Made by a program: the position numbers and the translations under genes | Assembly (NCBI GenBank): GCA_015680685.1 | Contig: MNCI01000970.1 | Span: forward strand, 276,979 to 340,978 | Length of the DNA stretch: 64,000 bases | From: Gnetum montanum | Lineage: Eukaryota; Streptophyta; Gnetopsida; Gnetales; Gnetaceae | Direction of reading: 5' to 3' | The notes under the pieces: generated by a model | What the model was told of the DNA's origin: nothing | Database searches by the model: none | The model's input: the letters and a program-made list of their open reading frames with translations, nothing else | In this document: positions 1 through 12,650 of the stretch, piece after piece | How the letters are laid out: every line of letters starts with the position of its first letter | How positions within the stretch are numbered: the first letter of the stretch is position 1

Positions 1-533
1 GGACTACCACTGGGATTACCAAGCGCAGATCCTGGAATACGCTACTGGGTTACCAAGCAATCACAATGCTCGTAGTCAAGTCGTACTCATGCATTGCGAT
101 GAGCAGCCGATTCCTTGATTAACTGTACACATCCGTAGATTCTCGTAATCCAGTCGTACTCATGCGCACTAGGAAAGCAATAAATAACAACAAAAGAAAA
201 CCATGTACTGCAAGGTTTATCCAATCAAGTTCGTCTTTATTGTCGTACACAAATTGTGTTTAGGTTACAAAGTTGCTCGAATAAAGAGCCGTTCACTCTA
301 GGACTCCTACTACGGGCACATGGGAAATTAATCTAACTCTGGAGTGTTCAAACTACTAGAGCTTCGCTACTTCTAGCCAGGATTGGGAAATGAAGGGAGT
401 GCCGCCTCTTATTTATAGATATGGCGGCGGACCATGATATCGCATATGCGATATTGCACGGAGAGACGTGATATTGCGTACGCGATATCGCAGGGGACGC
501 GATATCGTGGCTTGTGCAATCAGCGTCTCGTCA
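1..533 (-). mobile_element. Partial family-A LTR (Athila-like), cut by window edge
   Basis: On the minus strand this begins TGACGAGACG at 533 and matches the family-A LTRs at 13321, 40653 and 48771: a U3 rich in GATATCG palindromes, a CTATAAAT box (411-418), and U5 blocks of the type 'ttggtaatcc..gtggtagt' (1-60). The start at 533 interrupts a chromovirus integrase frame, so this is the outer edge of an inserted LTR; the rest lies left of the window. It is much richer in CpG than the other copies, which suggests a younger insertion. It may be a 5' LTR of a complete element or a solo LTR; the window cannot decide. Confidence 0.85.
411..512 (-). promoter_or_regulatory. LTR promoter: TATA box with GATATCGC palindromes
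   Basis: On the minus strand several copies of the palindrome GCGATATCGC and near variants lie just upstream of CTATAAAT, the usual layout of a plant LTR U3 core promoter. The same palindromes precede TATAAATA in the other family-A LTRs. Role as promoter is inferred from position. Confidence 0.65.
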
Positions 534-2600
534 CACTTACAAAATCCATTGACACATCTTTCCATAAATCCTTGGGAATTGACAAAGACATATAATGTCC
601 ATCCACTCCTTTACCTCCTTTGAACTTCTGATAAGTCAAATACTCCACAAATTTTGAAACTTCAGTTGCCATACCAAGTAGAAAATAATACCTAGCCACA
701 AGCTCCAATATTTTATCCCTTTCCATGTGAGCTATCATGCGACTACAATGCTTTTCAAATAAAATAACCTTTTCAAAATCAAAATTAGGAACACATACCT
801 TCCTAGTTTTAAATAATAGTTCATCTTGAATATGATAGTTCCTCCACTAGTCTATCCTATTCAACAATGGTTCTTTGAGGCTCCTTCAAACTTGCAAAAA
901 ATCAACATCATACTCATAAAAATTAGCAAAATCACCCATACCTTCCACATGAGGTATGCTAAAATTCACCACATGCACCCTTGATAATGCATCAGCTATT
1001 GTATATGCTTTCTCACTTTTGTGTTTCAACACATAATTAAACTCTTGTAACTATGAAACCCACTTCATGTGCTTAACACTCAACTTTTTTTTGGAATTTA
1101 AAAATTATTGTGCTTTATGGTTCATCATTAAAGCAAAATCCTTGGGCAACAAGTAATGGCTCCAATGCTTGATTACTTGAAGAATAGTGTACAACTTCTC
1201 ATTTATGCTATATTTTTACCTTGAGTCATTTAAATTTTCAAAAAGGATAGAAATAGAAACACCTTCTTGTGAAAGTACCCCACCAATGGCAAGCCCACTT
1301 GCATCCATCTTCATCTGCAAAAGCTTCTAAAAATCTAGAATTGCAAGCATCGGTTCATTGGTAATTTTTGCTTTCAACATGTCAAAGCTTCATTGAATTT
1401 CATTATCCCACTTGAAATATTTATTTTTCTTTAACAAAGAAAACATAGAACAAGAAATACCATTAAAATATTTTATGAACCATCTATACAGACATGCTAA
1501 ACCAAGGAATGATCTTAACTCCAAGATTCTTAGGATTTGGCCAATCCCTAATAACCTTCACCTTGGTAACTTTCATTTAAATTTGGCTTTCAAAAATCAC
1601 ATGTCCCAAATATGCAATTTTCCTCTTGAAGAAATGACTTTTCTTCACATTGAACACTAATTATACCTCTAATTTTTGACACACAATCTACAAGTGATCA
1701 TAGTGCACTTCTTCATTAGAGCTATACACCAAAATATCATCAAAAAAGATAATACAACACTTAATAGTCAAGTCCCTCAATACATCATGCAGCAACCTCA
1801 TGAATGTAGAAAATGCATTTGTGAGCCCAAATGACATTACCAATCACTTAAATAATCCATTTGGTTTCTTGAAAGCTATCTTCCATTCCTCGTCAAGCCT
1901 AATTTGAAATTGATGGTAACCATTGTTTAAATTAATTTTGCACAAGTTGGAATGAATCACCTCACAAAGTCATTTGCAAGTAACTCCTTTACTTGCCTTT
2001 GCAATTCTGCCCACTAATTCGATGCCATCCGATAAGCTCTCTTGTTTGGAATGGTAGCACCAAGGATGAAATCAATCTAATGATATACATTTCTTATTGA
2101 TGGTAATTCATCCAATTCCTCCTTGAACACCAATGGAAATTGCTTCTTCAAGTGTAACACACTTGTAAGAAGTTTAACCTACATATCATCATAGTTAGAA
2201 GTAATTGTTGATACAACAAATAAACCTAAAACATGTTTTATCATGTTTCTTAATATATTTCCTCTCTCTTAGAAGGATGAAAAAAGTATTAAGTGAGGTT
2301 TACTACCTCACTTATTTAGTTGTTATGGGAAGCAACTCATGGATTCCATTAGATCTAACTACACTCCATACATTTCTTACTTCATCAAATTGAGCACCAT
2401 TATCAAAATTCCAAGGTCTACCAAGAATTACATTAGCATAATCTATTAGAAGTACATCACACTTTACAACAACATGAAAACTTCCAATTTTAAATTTCAA
2501 AGTACATTGTTCCCTTACCTCTTGAGAAAAATCTCCAGATAACCAATGCACTTTACAAGATCTAGGATGAGAATTAGTTACCAAACCCAATCTAGCAACT
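534..2600 (-). pseudogene. pol: Chromovirus Ty3/gypsy pol (protease, RT, RNase H, truncated integrase)
   Basis: Decayed pol read from high to low coordinates. A protease-side segment (2312-2590) ends in an I-L-G-R-P-W motif typical of Ty3/gypsy protease C termini. Reverse transcriptase (about 1400-2200) has the active-site motif F-D-D-I-L-V-Y-S near 1723-1747. RNase H (about 940-1390) ends in K-H-K-S-x-K-A-x-x-I-A-D-A-L-S-R. The integrase N-terminal part (534-940) reaches W-K-D-V-S-M-D-F, the start of the catalytic core, and is then cut by the LTR starting at 533. Many in-frame stops and frame changes. Chromovirus assignment rests on the P-x-P-x-x-x-W-x-D-V-S-M-D-F integrase pattern and on gag-pro-RT-RH-INT order; family level is uncertain. 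Confidence 0.8.
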
Positions 2601-3993
2601 AACTTAGAAGAAATAACAATTTTTAGGGCTCCTCCATCAATTAAAAAATGAATCTATTTTCCACTAAGTAAACATCTAGATCCAATTCAAAGTAATAATT
2701 TTCTATTAGGATGGTCTTCCTTATTCACATTCCTCATGAATGCATAAGAATTTAATTCAGAAACTTCTTTAATCTTAGGAGCATTAGGATTACCTCTTTG
2801 AAGAACTTGACTTGATGTCTCCTCCACCTCGATGATTTGCACATCTTTACCCTTGGATACCTTGTGAAGTGGACATTCCCATTGCTTGTGTTCTCATTCT
2901 CCACACTTAACACATTGAATTTTGGATGAGTTGCTACCTTGATCCTTTTCTCCCTTGCCTTGGCCCTTCTTGGCTTTGCACTTCTCATCACACTTCTTTT
3001 ATTTTTTATCATGGTTATCATCTTTATCTTTAGATTTGGACTTAGATCCCTTGTCCTTTTTCTTAGAAGTTTGTTTGCTCCTATTTCTGAATCCAATTTT
3101 TTTTTCTTTTGCCTTGAGTGCCAAATCATAAACCTTATCTAGAGTTATTAACACATAAAAGGATAACTCCTACTAATACTTCTTTTTGAGACCTCCTAGA
3201 ATAATTGAAGCCTATTCATGCTTCTTCCAATTTACTTTAACTAGATGAAATAGATCACAAAATTTAAGGTAGAATTTTTTGATACCCTTGTCACCTTGCC
3301 TTAAGAATTTCATCTTTAGGATGGTCTCTTACCTTTGATGAGATTGTTTAGATTGTCTTTGCAACCTATATTTCATCATATTTAAATCTCTAATGGGATG
3401 ACCATTTTAACTTTCATAATCATAAGACTCCTTTTCTATCCAATTAGAATTAATTTCTTCTAATCTAGATTTAGCAAGAGGTATGCTTAAGTAATTCGAT
3501 ACCTCTTCTAACTCAAAGTGCTTATCAAGCATCTTCAAGCAACTTGAAAAAGCATTAGTGCCATCTACACCATTGAAAATCTAAAACTCAATGTATTGAA
3601 GTCTTGTAGTGTTAGAAATACTTTAGTAAGCCTTATCTCATTATCCTTTTCTAGCTTGCCATGGGAATAAGTAGGGACTAATGATCGAGCTTTTAGAATT
3701 CTCATCTAAGGATTATGGTTCTCTCCTATTGGACTCCTTGCCTAATGGATTCCAATACTTCCATAGTTGAATTGTTCTTCTTGATCATTCTCTTGATTTG
3801 GTTGTGACACGTCTTCATCACCATCTAAACATGAATGCTCATCATCTCCATGTGTTGGAATATAGCTAGGATCAAAATTTTTATCTACCTTTACATTGAT
3901 TTCATTCATCCAAGTAACCATTAGTTAGAAGGCATACTTCATGCTGTTCACATCTCTATTCATGACCTGAACTTATTTCTTCTTAGGTGTCAT
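2601..3993 (-). pseudogene. gag: Chromovirus gag
   Basis: Minus-strand gag upstream of the protease segment. The likely start is the ATG at 3993-3991, about 50 bp after the primer-binding site. A lysine/arginine-rich stretch (about 2950-3130) precedes a nucleocapsid zinc knuckle, C-x2-C-x4-H-x4-C, near 2884-2925, which contains an in-frame TGA. The open stretch 2752-3129 is mostly the basic nucleocapsid region in a shifted frame. Non-functional: several stops and shifts. Confidence 0.65.
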
Positions 3994-4044
3994 TTGAATT
4001 TGAAAAAAATCCTTCAAACAAGTACAAACAACAGTCAACCAAAA

Positions 4045-4057
4045 GCTCTGATACTAA
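4045..4057 (-). other. Primer-binding site, initiator-tRNA-Met type
   Basis: The minus strand reads TTAGTATCAGAGC, one or two changes from TGGTATCAGAGC, the tRNA-Met primer site common in plant LTR retrotransposons. It sits just before the gag start and just after the presumed 5' LTR end. Confidence 0.6.
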
Positions 4058-4069
4058 TAATTAGCTGGA

Positions 4070-5007
4070 GTAGGCTTACTCCAATGGAAAATCACCTTCA
4101 ATCCCACTAAGTCTAGATACTATAAAAAGATAAATAATATGCTAGAAAATAAGAAAACTAACTATCCTCAATTATTGAAAGAGAAGTTTACATCAGGGTT
4201 CTAAAACCCATCAACATCTAAAAATCCCTTAAAAACACTCAGATGATGCTGTAGTGCATGAGGCTCTACAACCACGGAATTGTTATTCTTAATGCAAAAC
4301 ATAACCTATGGAGAATCTCTCTTACTACTTGGGACTAAGATCTTAACACACAAGAAATACTAGGATACATAGACCAATACACCACATAATTAACCTTGGA
4401 GCTACAACCACATATGCACTCACCCAATGCACTCTTTGAGACTCTTACTTATGCTCAGTACATGAACTCTCATGACATCTCATCTCTTCATGATATTACA
4501 AGCATGAAATAAAAGAATATTTATTGAAATAGTAAGATAAAAAGCCTAGAATACGTTTCTCAAGATTAACTTGAAGATTCCATGATGTTTTTATCTTTTT
4601 TCCATCTTCGTTTGGTTGTTTTCTAAATTAGAATGAGCCATTTCAAAAGTTTTCCCAATCAAATGGATCATCTCTAACTTCCTTGGGGTGTCTTGCTAAT
4701 AAAAAAATCTTTCAAAAGATACATATCTTGAGTTTGAGAGATGTCTCCTTTATGGATGAGATGTCTACTCCTAGCTAAGACATCTCACTTGGGACATCCC
4801 AATAGCATAGGAAACATCATCTCTCTAGATAGACATCTCCACAAATTTTAAGATGTCCCCTACATGTGTTAAACAACTTCTATGAAATCCTAGCTCATAG
4901 ATTAGATGTCTCATTGACCTCCAAGATGTCTTAATAGAGCTCAAAACTTGAAAAAACCTCACATAGGGAAGAGAATATGGGAATCAAAAGAGGTTTCCCT
5001 ACATCAA
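4070..5007 (-). mobile_element. Probable 5' LTR of the chromovirus
   Basis: Lies directly 5' of the primer-binding site on the minus strand. A possible TG start is at 5007 and a CA end near 4070; with no second LTR in the window, both are uncertain. Its most obvious content is a cluster of AGATGTCTC/GAGACATCT motifs at 4728-4930. Part of the far end (about 5007-5090) could belong to the copia LTR found again at 39.3-40.3 kb. Confidence 0.4.
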
Positions 5008-5089
5008 GATTAAAGCAATGTGTTAAGTAGGTTTAAGAAGAAATTGCTTCACTATTAATCACTTAGTTACTCTTAGATGTTACATGGAA

Positions 5090-6560
5090 TTTGCAAAAAT
5101 GCCTAATTAGAAAGTTTTTATTTATTTTATTGATTTTTAAAAAGCATATGATTCAATGATCCATATAAAACTATGGGTTTTCTTGCTTAAAATTGTCCTT
5201 CCTTCATATTTGATTGTGGGAACTTAAAGATTATATAAGGATGTTATTATTAAAACTATCGACAACAATTTAGAGAAAAAAGTTTCAATTCTAGAGAAAA
5301 ATTGGAGTTTAGGAAGGTTGTCTACTTTTTAAACTCTCTTTGGTATCTTGATTAATGAAATGAAGGAATAGTTTTGCAACAAGCAAGATAGTCATGCTAT
5401 CAAAATTAGATTCCAAGTAGTGAATCTTCTTTTATATGTAGATGATGCTACCTTGATCTCCACTATTGCCGAAGGTATGGAAAATATGTTGAAAATTTTA
5501 TTAAATTATTGTCATTCATATATTATTCAAGTGAATGTAGATAAAACCAAATTGATGATATGTTGTACAAGAAACATCTATTATAACTTCCATTTTCAAG
5601 GTAACAATGCACAAATAGTAGATTCTACTAAATATTTAGGTCTCATTTATATGAATAATTACATATGAGGGAAGTGCATAAAAAATAGCAAAAGGTTTCA
5701 AGGCTCTCTATGCTTTTAAAAAGAAGTGTAAGTATTTGGTACTTTATTCTTGGAAGGTCAAAAAAACAATTTCAAACTATCATCTATCCTACTGTATTGT
5801 ATGGATGTGTTGTTTGGGGGCCTGGACTCAATGCAAAACTTTGGAAAGATATTGAAAGAGTGTAAAAACTTTTCTTCTTGATTTTTTGAAGGTAAAGATG
5901 CAAACACCTTACTCAATTTTATCATATGAATGTGATTTATTACCTTTAGAAGCAAAAGCCTTATGTTAATTCATTGCATATACTCATAGCTTGCATATCT
6001 CAAGACAAGATAAATCATCTAAAGTAGTTCTTAAGGATTCATGAAATCATGGTTGGTATTGTGAGGGGATGCAATGGTTAAGAAAATGGAATATCTCTTG
6101 GGCGAAAGTGCATCAAAATCATAAGCATATTTTCCAACTAGTCAAGCATAAGGTTGTAACATAGATGTGGTCTAATGTGGAAGGTAAGATACACTTTTAT
6201 TTACAATAAATTAGGTCTAATAAACTAGATGTAGAAGCTCACTATCTCTTAGCTTCTATATCAATCAAGTATTAGAATACACTTAATAATCTTTGCTTAA
6301 GTTCTTATCATCTTAGAATTGAAAGTGGAAGATGAATTCAACTCTCCTAAGAAGAGCACATTTGTAGGTTGTGTAGATCAAGAGTCCTTAAAAATGAGTT
6401 ACATGCATTTATTTCTTATGATGTGACTACCCATTTGAGGTAGCATTATAATGTTACAACAAAAACTTGTATAATTATTTTGTTGTTCCTATTGGTGGTT
6501 GGTCAATTTATAGAGTCTATCTTTATTTTTTATGAAAATGTAATATCTGTTCAATAGATA
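5090..6560 (+). pseudogene. 5'-truncated LINE (L1-type) reverse transcriptase ORF2 fragment
   Basis: Plus-strand non-LTR retrotransposon. The RT frame opens with I-D-F-x-K-A-Y-D-S (about 5130-5155), a conserved L1 RT block. The palm motif Y-V-D-D occurs at about 5435-5450, followed by S-T-K-Y-L-G, then a V-L-Y-G-C-x-V-W-G block (about 5790-5820) and, near the end, a cysteine/histidine zinc-knuckle-like segment. Stops and shifts are frequent. The 5' portion (endonuclease) is absent. Element B interrupts the LINE 3' end at 6560/39233. Confidence 0.8.
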
Positions 6561-7444
6561 TGATGAACAGTGAGTAGACCATATACCCAACCGTATGAAT
6601 CAATAAGTGTTCATGCATGATCTAATCAAATTCTGTGGACTTATAGCCTTCTAAGTACATTGGTCTTTAGGAAGTGAAACTAACTGTTGCAATTGTTGTC
6701 TTCCCAATTACACTTGTGAAATGCAATGGTATGGTTAAGTGACACTGAGGCATATGATTTTTATCATTTTTATGTTTTACATTTTAAGTTACCTAAGGGT
6801 AAAAAATAATGTATAGAATAAAATAATTAAATTTATAATTTAATCTAACTAGCTACACCTTGCTAATCCTTAGATAAGCAACTATTTCCACTTGCCATAC
6901 ACATCCTAAACATGTTTACCGCTACTGGATTATCAAATGTTACGCGTTATTGGGATTACCAAGCATCAAGCGTATGATTGAAGTGGTTGTACTTATGTGC
7001 TTAATTAATTGCTATTTAATCTAGCTTCAATGAACTTAATTTAGCTTAATTACTTAAAGCATTTAAGAAAATTACATAAAACATTAAATGAATAAATAAA
7101 CAATTAATCTATTTCAAAGTGCGTCAAGGTTTATCAGAAAGCTCATCTTTATTGCCACATACACTAATGTGCTTAGGTCCTACAGTGCTTGAATAAAGAT
7201 CTATACACTCTTTGACTCTTACTACAGGTGCTTAGAAAAATATTCTTTCAAGTAAGAAAACTATAAGAGCTCTATTGCAACTATGACTAGAGATGTCATA
7301 AACATGGTGGGTGAGCACGTATTTATAGACAAAAATAGACACTACATCGACAAGGCCATGTCAACACATCAAATCCCACGTTGACGCAACCAAGTCAACA
7401 GGGTCATGTCAAGGGGGCCATGTCCATGATGCCTTGTCGACATA
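6561..7444 (-). repeat. 3' LTR of element B
   Basis: Minus-strand LTR of about 884 bp, homologous to 38335-39232. TATAAATA lies at 7320-7327, with upstream U3 repeats of the GTCGACAAGGCC / CACGTTGACGCAA type (7329-7440). The outer end at 6561 is TGATGA on the plus strand, and it is preceded on the internal side by a purine-rich stretch at 7445-7457. The first few bases at the 7444 end differ from the partner LTR, so that boundary is approximate. Confidence 0.85.
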
Positions 7445-7457
7445 ACCCTCATGATTG
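7445..7457 (-). other. Polypurine tract region of element B
   Basis: The minus strand reads CATGAGGGT after a GGATGAGTTTTCATTC block. The same block, then GGGGGTA, stands immediately before the 3' LTRs of A (48758-48770) and C (52735-52746). In retroelements this is the plus-strand primer site; here it is degenerate. Confidence 0.55.
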
Positions 7458-7697
7458 AATGAAAACTCATCCTTAAGTGAACAAAAGGAAGAAAAAGTTT
7501 CTTACTAAATCTTGGAAAGGTATGGGATTATTGACTAACTACTGACATTCACAAACACAAACACAAACAAATATTAAGTGCCCGAGTGTACAAAATCACA
7601 ATCATTACAGAATTTTGGTGTTCAAGATAAAAAAATTGAACACCAAGAATAAACGAAAAACATGATTCCTCTAATGATGCAAAGAAAAAGAAGAAGT

Positions 7698-10548
7698 TCA
7701 AATTGTCCTAAGTAGTAGAGGTTCTTGAGGCTTCAAAGGACCTTCTCCTACTTTAGGCACATGTGGTGATTGAAGCGGTTGTGGTTGTCCTACGGTAGCT
7801 ACAACTTCTGGTGGAAAACAAAAGGCATTCAAGAATGCCTTCATGTTCTTCTTCTTACTCTTGGGATTGTTCATAGTTCATGTCACATCGTAAATGTGGG
7901 TTGGTATGGGAACATCCCAAGCATAGGTCATTGCTAGAAACAGCTCCACATTGATGAACCAAGCAGTGAAAAGTTTACATTTAACATCAAATTGCATTTA
8001 TTGCATTCTCCAACTCTTGGTAGTCGCTCATTCTCCTAGCTAGGCTATAGATTGTTGATCGGTGAAGCACTGCCTGAGAACATCAAGTTCTACATTTGCC
8101 ACCTCAAGCCTTTGCTTGGTGTCTTTATGATGCTTGAACTCAGTTTCATACAAGAAGTATGAACTAACCATCTATTTTTGCAATTCAGACCACGGTTATT
8201 CAATAGTAAGCATTACCAAATTTGGATAATGAAGATTAGCAAGGTCCATTTACTTCATCATCTTGTCAATCTATAGCTCCTTCATGTGGATCTCTACCTT
8301 GTTGTAGTCATTGAGCCCATCAAAGATAGGCTGCCAAATATCACCTCTTTCCTTGAGCTATTGGAGGAACTCATTAACTTTTGTCATCACCATCTAAATA
8401 TGTTTTTCATTGATTTCTTTTTGTAGATAAACCTGATCTCTAAAGTGATTTTTGACTCTCTCAAATTTGAGAGCCTCATTTTTCTATGCAGCTATCTCTA
8501 TTGCATATTGTTGGTGAAGGGCCTCGACTTCTTCCATAGAGATATTTCTATTTTTAACTACCAATCTTCTTAGTTTAGTGTTTACTCTGGCTAGCTACTC
8601 TTACTATTGATGGATGAAATCTTGGATTTACTACTTTTTCACATCAACATTTTGCAGGTTATGATTTTCTTCAGTCAAACTGACAACTCCTAGCTAGTCT
8701 GATCTAAGGCCTTTTGGATATTATGCATGGTGACATTAGTCAAGGATTAATTAAAGATCACTATCTTCTTTGCATCCTTAGCCTTCTTGAGCTTTTCTTG
8801 ATGCTATTGAAAAGCTTCATCATGGATCAATGCAAGGCTGAGAAATGTAGGATCAATAAGGCAGGCTCTTATTTCAACAACCTCTATAGCCAGGTGTAGG
8901 TTTTTAGCTTGAGCTATTTTGAGTTACCTTTAAATGATAATGCATTTGCCCCTTACTTCCAATAGTTCCAACTAGGTCGCAATGATTGTATCCAGAATGT
9001 TAAAGCCATCAGGAATTGGTTGCACAGTTTCCACCAGTCAGTCCAACAACTTCTTATGCTAGGTTGTGCTCAATTTGCTAGTAACTATTCTTGTAGATGT
9101 TTTTACATCTTTGAGTGTAGAAATTTCTAGTACAGACACTAGAGGTGCATCTAATGCCTCAATAATTCTATTAGCAACCATCTTTGCTATCTTTTTTAGG
9201 CTCATAATGCTGCATCACCAAGACAGTTGCTCCCTCACCCTCCTCCAAACACACTAGGAAAGTAGCAAAATTCCTAGAGATTTCTATGAATTGTTGCTAT
9301 TTTGAGAGAGATACCGTTACAACTCAAGCACTAGGACTGAATCATGTGACTAGCTGTGTTCTTTGGGCTAAAAAGATTGGCCCACCTTCCTCTATTTGGC
9401 TAATGGTTTTAGTCACTTTATTAAGATGATTCATTACTAGGTGATACATAGATGGATTACCACCGCTCATTCCTACTCGTTGCTCTTACTTATCCAGTAT
9501 GTGCTCTCAAATCTCATGCATTCATTCAAGGGTAGTGCGGGACTCTAACATTACTTTGTGAGTGGGTGGTGGAGGTGGTGGTTGCTCCTTCTCTTCCTTG
9601 GTTGCGGTATGGATCTTGTCTTTCATCATTTCTACCTAAGAGGCAAAAAGAGTATGCCTGATTGTCTCGTTGGTGTAGTGAAGTATTCCTACCCTTTTGC
9701 ATAGTTTTCTAATAAGGCAAGGAAAGGGCAGGGCCTTCCTTCCATGTTTGTTTTCCTTAAATCACTTCTCTATGTCCCAATAGATTAGCTGTGGAAGGTT
9801 CACAAGGAATTTTCCACTCAAAGCAACACACCCACAGGTAGAAAAGGTAATCATCTTACTAGGCCTCACCATTAGATTAAGGTAATAGGTTGCTATCTTG
9901 AAATATACACACTCCACTGGGGTGAGTGCACCATACTCTTTACGGTATACTCCATAATATCGTTGTATCTACTCCTTTACCTCTAGGTTTGTTTTTGTGG
10001 AGGTCTCTACCATATTTGTTCCAATATTAGTCAACCTAAGGGCCTTTATAATGGCCTCCACTAAGTAATACACCTAAATGTCCTTAATCTTCATAGTGGC
10101 CCTCGCCCGCCTACCATTCCAGAAGAGAATATCTCTCCCATCTACCATTCCCCTTTGGAAGTGATGATTGGTCACATGAGAGAGTTCTACAATTGCATCT
10201 TGACTTTTGGTGGAGCATGTTTTATGAATGATCCAAAGTTCAATTCTTGAAGAACTGAACATTGGATATCATGAGGCTTGATCTGATCAAGGTAGGCATG
10301 AGTTAATGTAACTTGAAGTCTTGGCATTGGTCCTCGCACCTCATCCCAATAGAATTATTTAGTTATGACTGCTTCCTCAGGAATTTGTTAGACAAATTCC
10401 ACTTTAGGCTCCTTCCAAAGAGATCCCATTACATGAGTTTTTGCTACTTGTTCTTGGCTTGTTCTTTCAAATCTCTTCCAGCTCTAGGTCATTTGTCCCT
10501 TGGTTGGGATGATCCTCATTCTTGTGGACGTTTCGGTCTTGGTGCCAT
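7698..10548 (-). pseudogene. Accessory (env-position) gene of element B, unknown function
   Basis: About 950 codons with frameshifts and stops, starting at an ATG (10548) followed by a basic, Q/K-rich leader and ending at 7698. Residues roughly 200-330 (about 9950-9640) align with the accessory genes of A and C around Y-G-x-x-x-K-x-Y-G-x-L, Y-F-K-I-x-T-Y and L-P-F-P-C-L-I-R-K-L-C. The downstream half is charged and coiled-coil-like, with many Glu, Lys and Leu. It occupies the position where Athila elements carry an env-like ORF, but I see no signal peptide or clear membrane anchor. An internal TATA box lies about 440 bp upstream. I do not recognise the domain. Confidence 0.7.
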
Positions 10549-10983
10549 CTATAATCACAACATGACCAAGGATTAACACCTATTATCTAACTTTAAAACA
10601 TTTAAAATACCTTATCTCATGGGATAGTTACACATGGCTATGTTGTGATCATGGTCAATTTGATTATTTTATTATTATCTGATTAGATAGGTTACTAGAG
10701 TGTATTGGAAGGGCTTAACTCTCATAGGTTGATGATTTAATATTATTTTATTTATTAGACCCATGGGGGAGTTAGAAAAATTCTGAAATTTTTTTATCAA
10801 AAACCTAAGATTTGTGGCCCCCACAATGTAAAGCATCCCTTTGGAAGTTGCAAGACAAAAGAATAGAGTGAATTGGAGAAACAGTTTGAAATTTATAGGC
10901 TTTGGAAGGTTTTGAGCTCTAAAAAATTGCAAAAAATTTGCTCATGTTTGAAGTAAATGGAAAATAATTCCTAAATGGTGAAT

Positions 10984-11080
10984 GCTATATATATAATTTT
11001 TTCCATGCGTCAATTGGGCCTCATCGACAAGGCCTAGTCAGCATAGTCAGGTACATCGATTGGGCCTATTTGATGCTACT
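10984..11080 (-). promoter_or_regulatory. Internal promoter for accessory gene of element B
   Basis: A TATATATATAG box on the minus strand (10984-10996) lies about 440 bp before the accessory ATG. Immediately upstream (11010-11075) are CATCGACAAGGCC and GGGCCTCATCGAC, which match repeats in B's own LTR U3 (7346-7360 and 39195-39210) in the same orientation relative to TATA. Confidence 0.55.
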
Positions 11081-12650
11081 ATTAATCATAATTGGCCAAG
11101 TCAAAATTTGAAAAATACAAGGAGTTTTTGAATGAAATTGGAGTCAAATAAAAGCCCTAAAAGCCAACAACATAATGAGATACATCAAGAGGACTTGAGA
11201 TTTCACAAAAGATGGAGAATGATTGGAAGAATTCCTTAAGGAGCACAAAGTTGGATGCAACTTATGGGAAATGCAAAATATTTGATTATCAAAATGCCCA
11301 AGGGTAAGGGAGTTAACTAGTCTAACCAAGAGCTATGCAAGTGGGTCCTCCCCATAGTAGGCTCATGCCCTTTTTCCCTTGCATAACCTCAACTAAGGGA
11401 TCCATGGGCCTTGTAGTTGATTAATGGTTATGAAAAGTTAATGACTGAATTTGCAAGAATCTACCAAAGAATTTCAACACGTCAAACCAAGACATTGAAC
11501 AAAAACATAAAAACCAATAGTGATGTGAGTTATGGAAAGCATTAATGGTTGAGATAGAGAATGGAATGGATATCCCAATCATGGTCACATGAAATGCTCT
11601 GTGGAGTTTATGGTTAAATGATCCAATAAAGTCCATCATTAGTTCAAATCAAAACCAACTACTTTCATTTACTTTGCATCATCACTCTAGGACTAGTCCA
11701 TCTCCTCGAGACACTAGAATGCTCCCACAAATAGCCAATGTTCCTTATTTGAGAATAAAGAAAAGCAAGAAGTGAGAAAGGGTCATAGTTAGAGGGGACT
11801 TTCAAGCATGGGTAACATGTCTTTCTAGTCCCATAACCAATACTTGTAGTCCGTTATTTTGTCTAAGGGTTGTGCTTTGAATTCCCATCATGTTTTTTTT
11901 GGATTGTATGTTTTTTATGAATTTTTTTATAGGAACCACACCATGTAAATACTTATTCAGCTTTCTATTATGGGTCAACATGGAACAGTAAGAAATCTAT
12001 TAAAACACACATGCACTAAAGTAGAGAGGCACAAAGAGTATTGAATCCCCTTGAAGTTACACCCTTTTCAAACCTTTGAATCTTTCCAAGATCTGGAAAC
12101 TACCAAGGTCACAAGTTTGTTAAAGTTTTATTTATTAAAAAGGGATCTCATATTTCCAAAATTAGAAAAACCATAAACTTGGTGGATGGGTGGATGACGT
12201 GGACTCACTACCTCTTCCATGAAATAGAACCTTGTCTTAGTTATAAGGCATCAAAATTTAAAAATAGAAACTAGACATTAGCAATCAAAAACATTAGGTA
12301 CAAACCACTGTTAGTAAATAGCTACAACATCACTATGTCCTATTTGCAATAAAGCACTTTATTAGAAAACAAGAAAAAATCATACCAAAATAAAGTAAAA
12401 TATATAAAAAATTATATAAGTATTTAAGAAAAATAAAACATATTGATGATATTGTAAAACAAACATGTGAAAAAATAACAAAGTGTAAAATAAACACTTG
12501 TAAAATAAAAAGGTAGAAAAACTAAGGAGCCACTTAAATGATTAGCACACATGGCCATTTCCCCCATGACTAAGTTGAAAGAAGGAGATTCGAAAGATTG
12601 AGCAAGATTGTTCATCCAATGAGGCATTGCTTCCACTGGCTTGCTTGGGC
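11081..12650 (-). other. Noncoding segment of B between integrase and accessory gene
   Basis: No convincing coding capacity; short minus-strand frames here lack homology to the other copies. The stretch contains a conserved block at 11797-11836 that recurs in A (44258-44307) and C (55889-55940, 55994-56040), and a 'ggtggatgggtggatgacgt' region near 12183 resembling C at about 56300. Confidence 0.6.
11797..11836 (-). other. Conserved noncoding block, copy in B
   Basis: The minus-strand sequence GGGACTAGAAAGACATG followed by TTACCCATGCTTGAAAG matches blocks at equivalent positions in A and C, 5' of each accessory promoter. Function unknown; it could be a splice, export or packaging signal. Confidence 0.5.

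Noticed and set aside
1412-1660. Plus-strand ORF over the chromovirus RT
   Set aside because: Antisense to the RT/RNase H coding stretch with its recognisable F-D-D-I-L-V-Y-S motif; shadow.
7698-10548. Accessory gene of B as a retroviral envelope
   Set aside because: Position fits Athila env-like ORFs, but I see no signal peptide, transmembrane anchor or furin-like site, and the second half is coiled-coil-like; kept as unknown.
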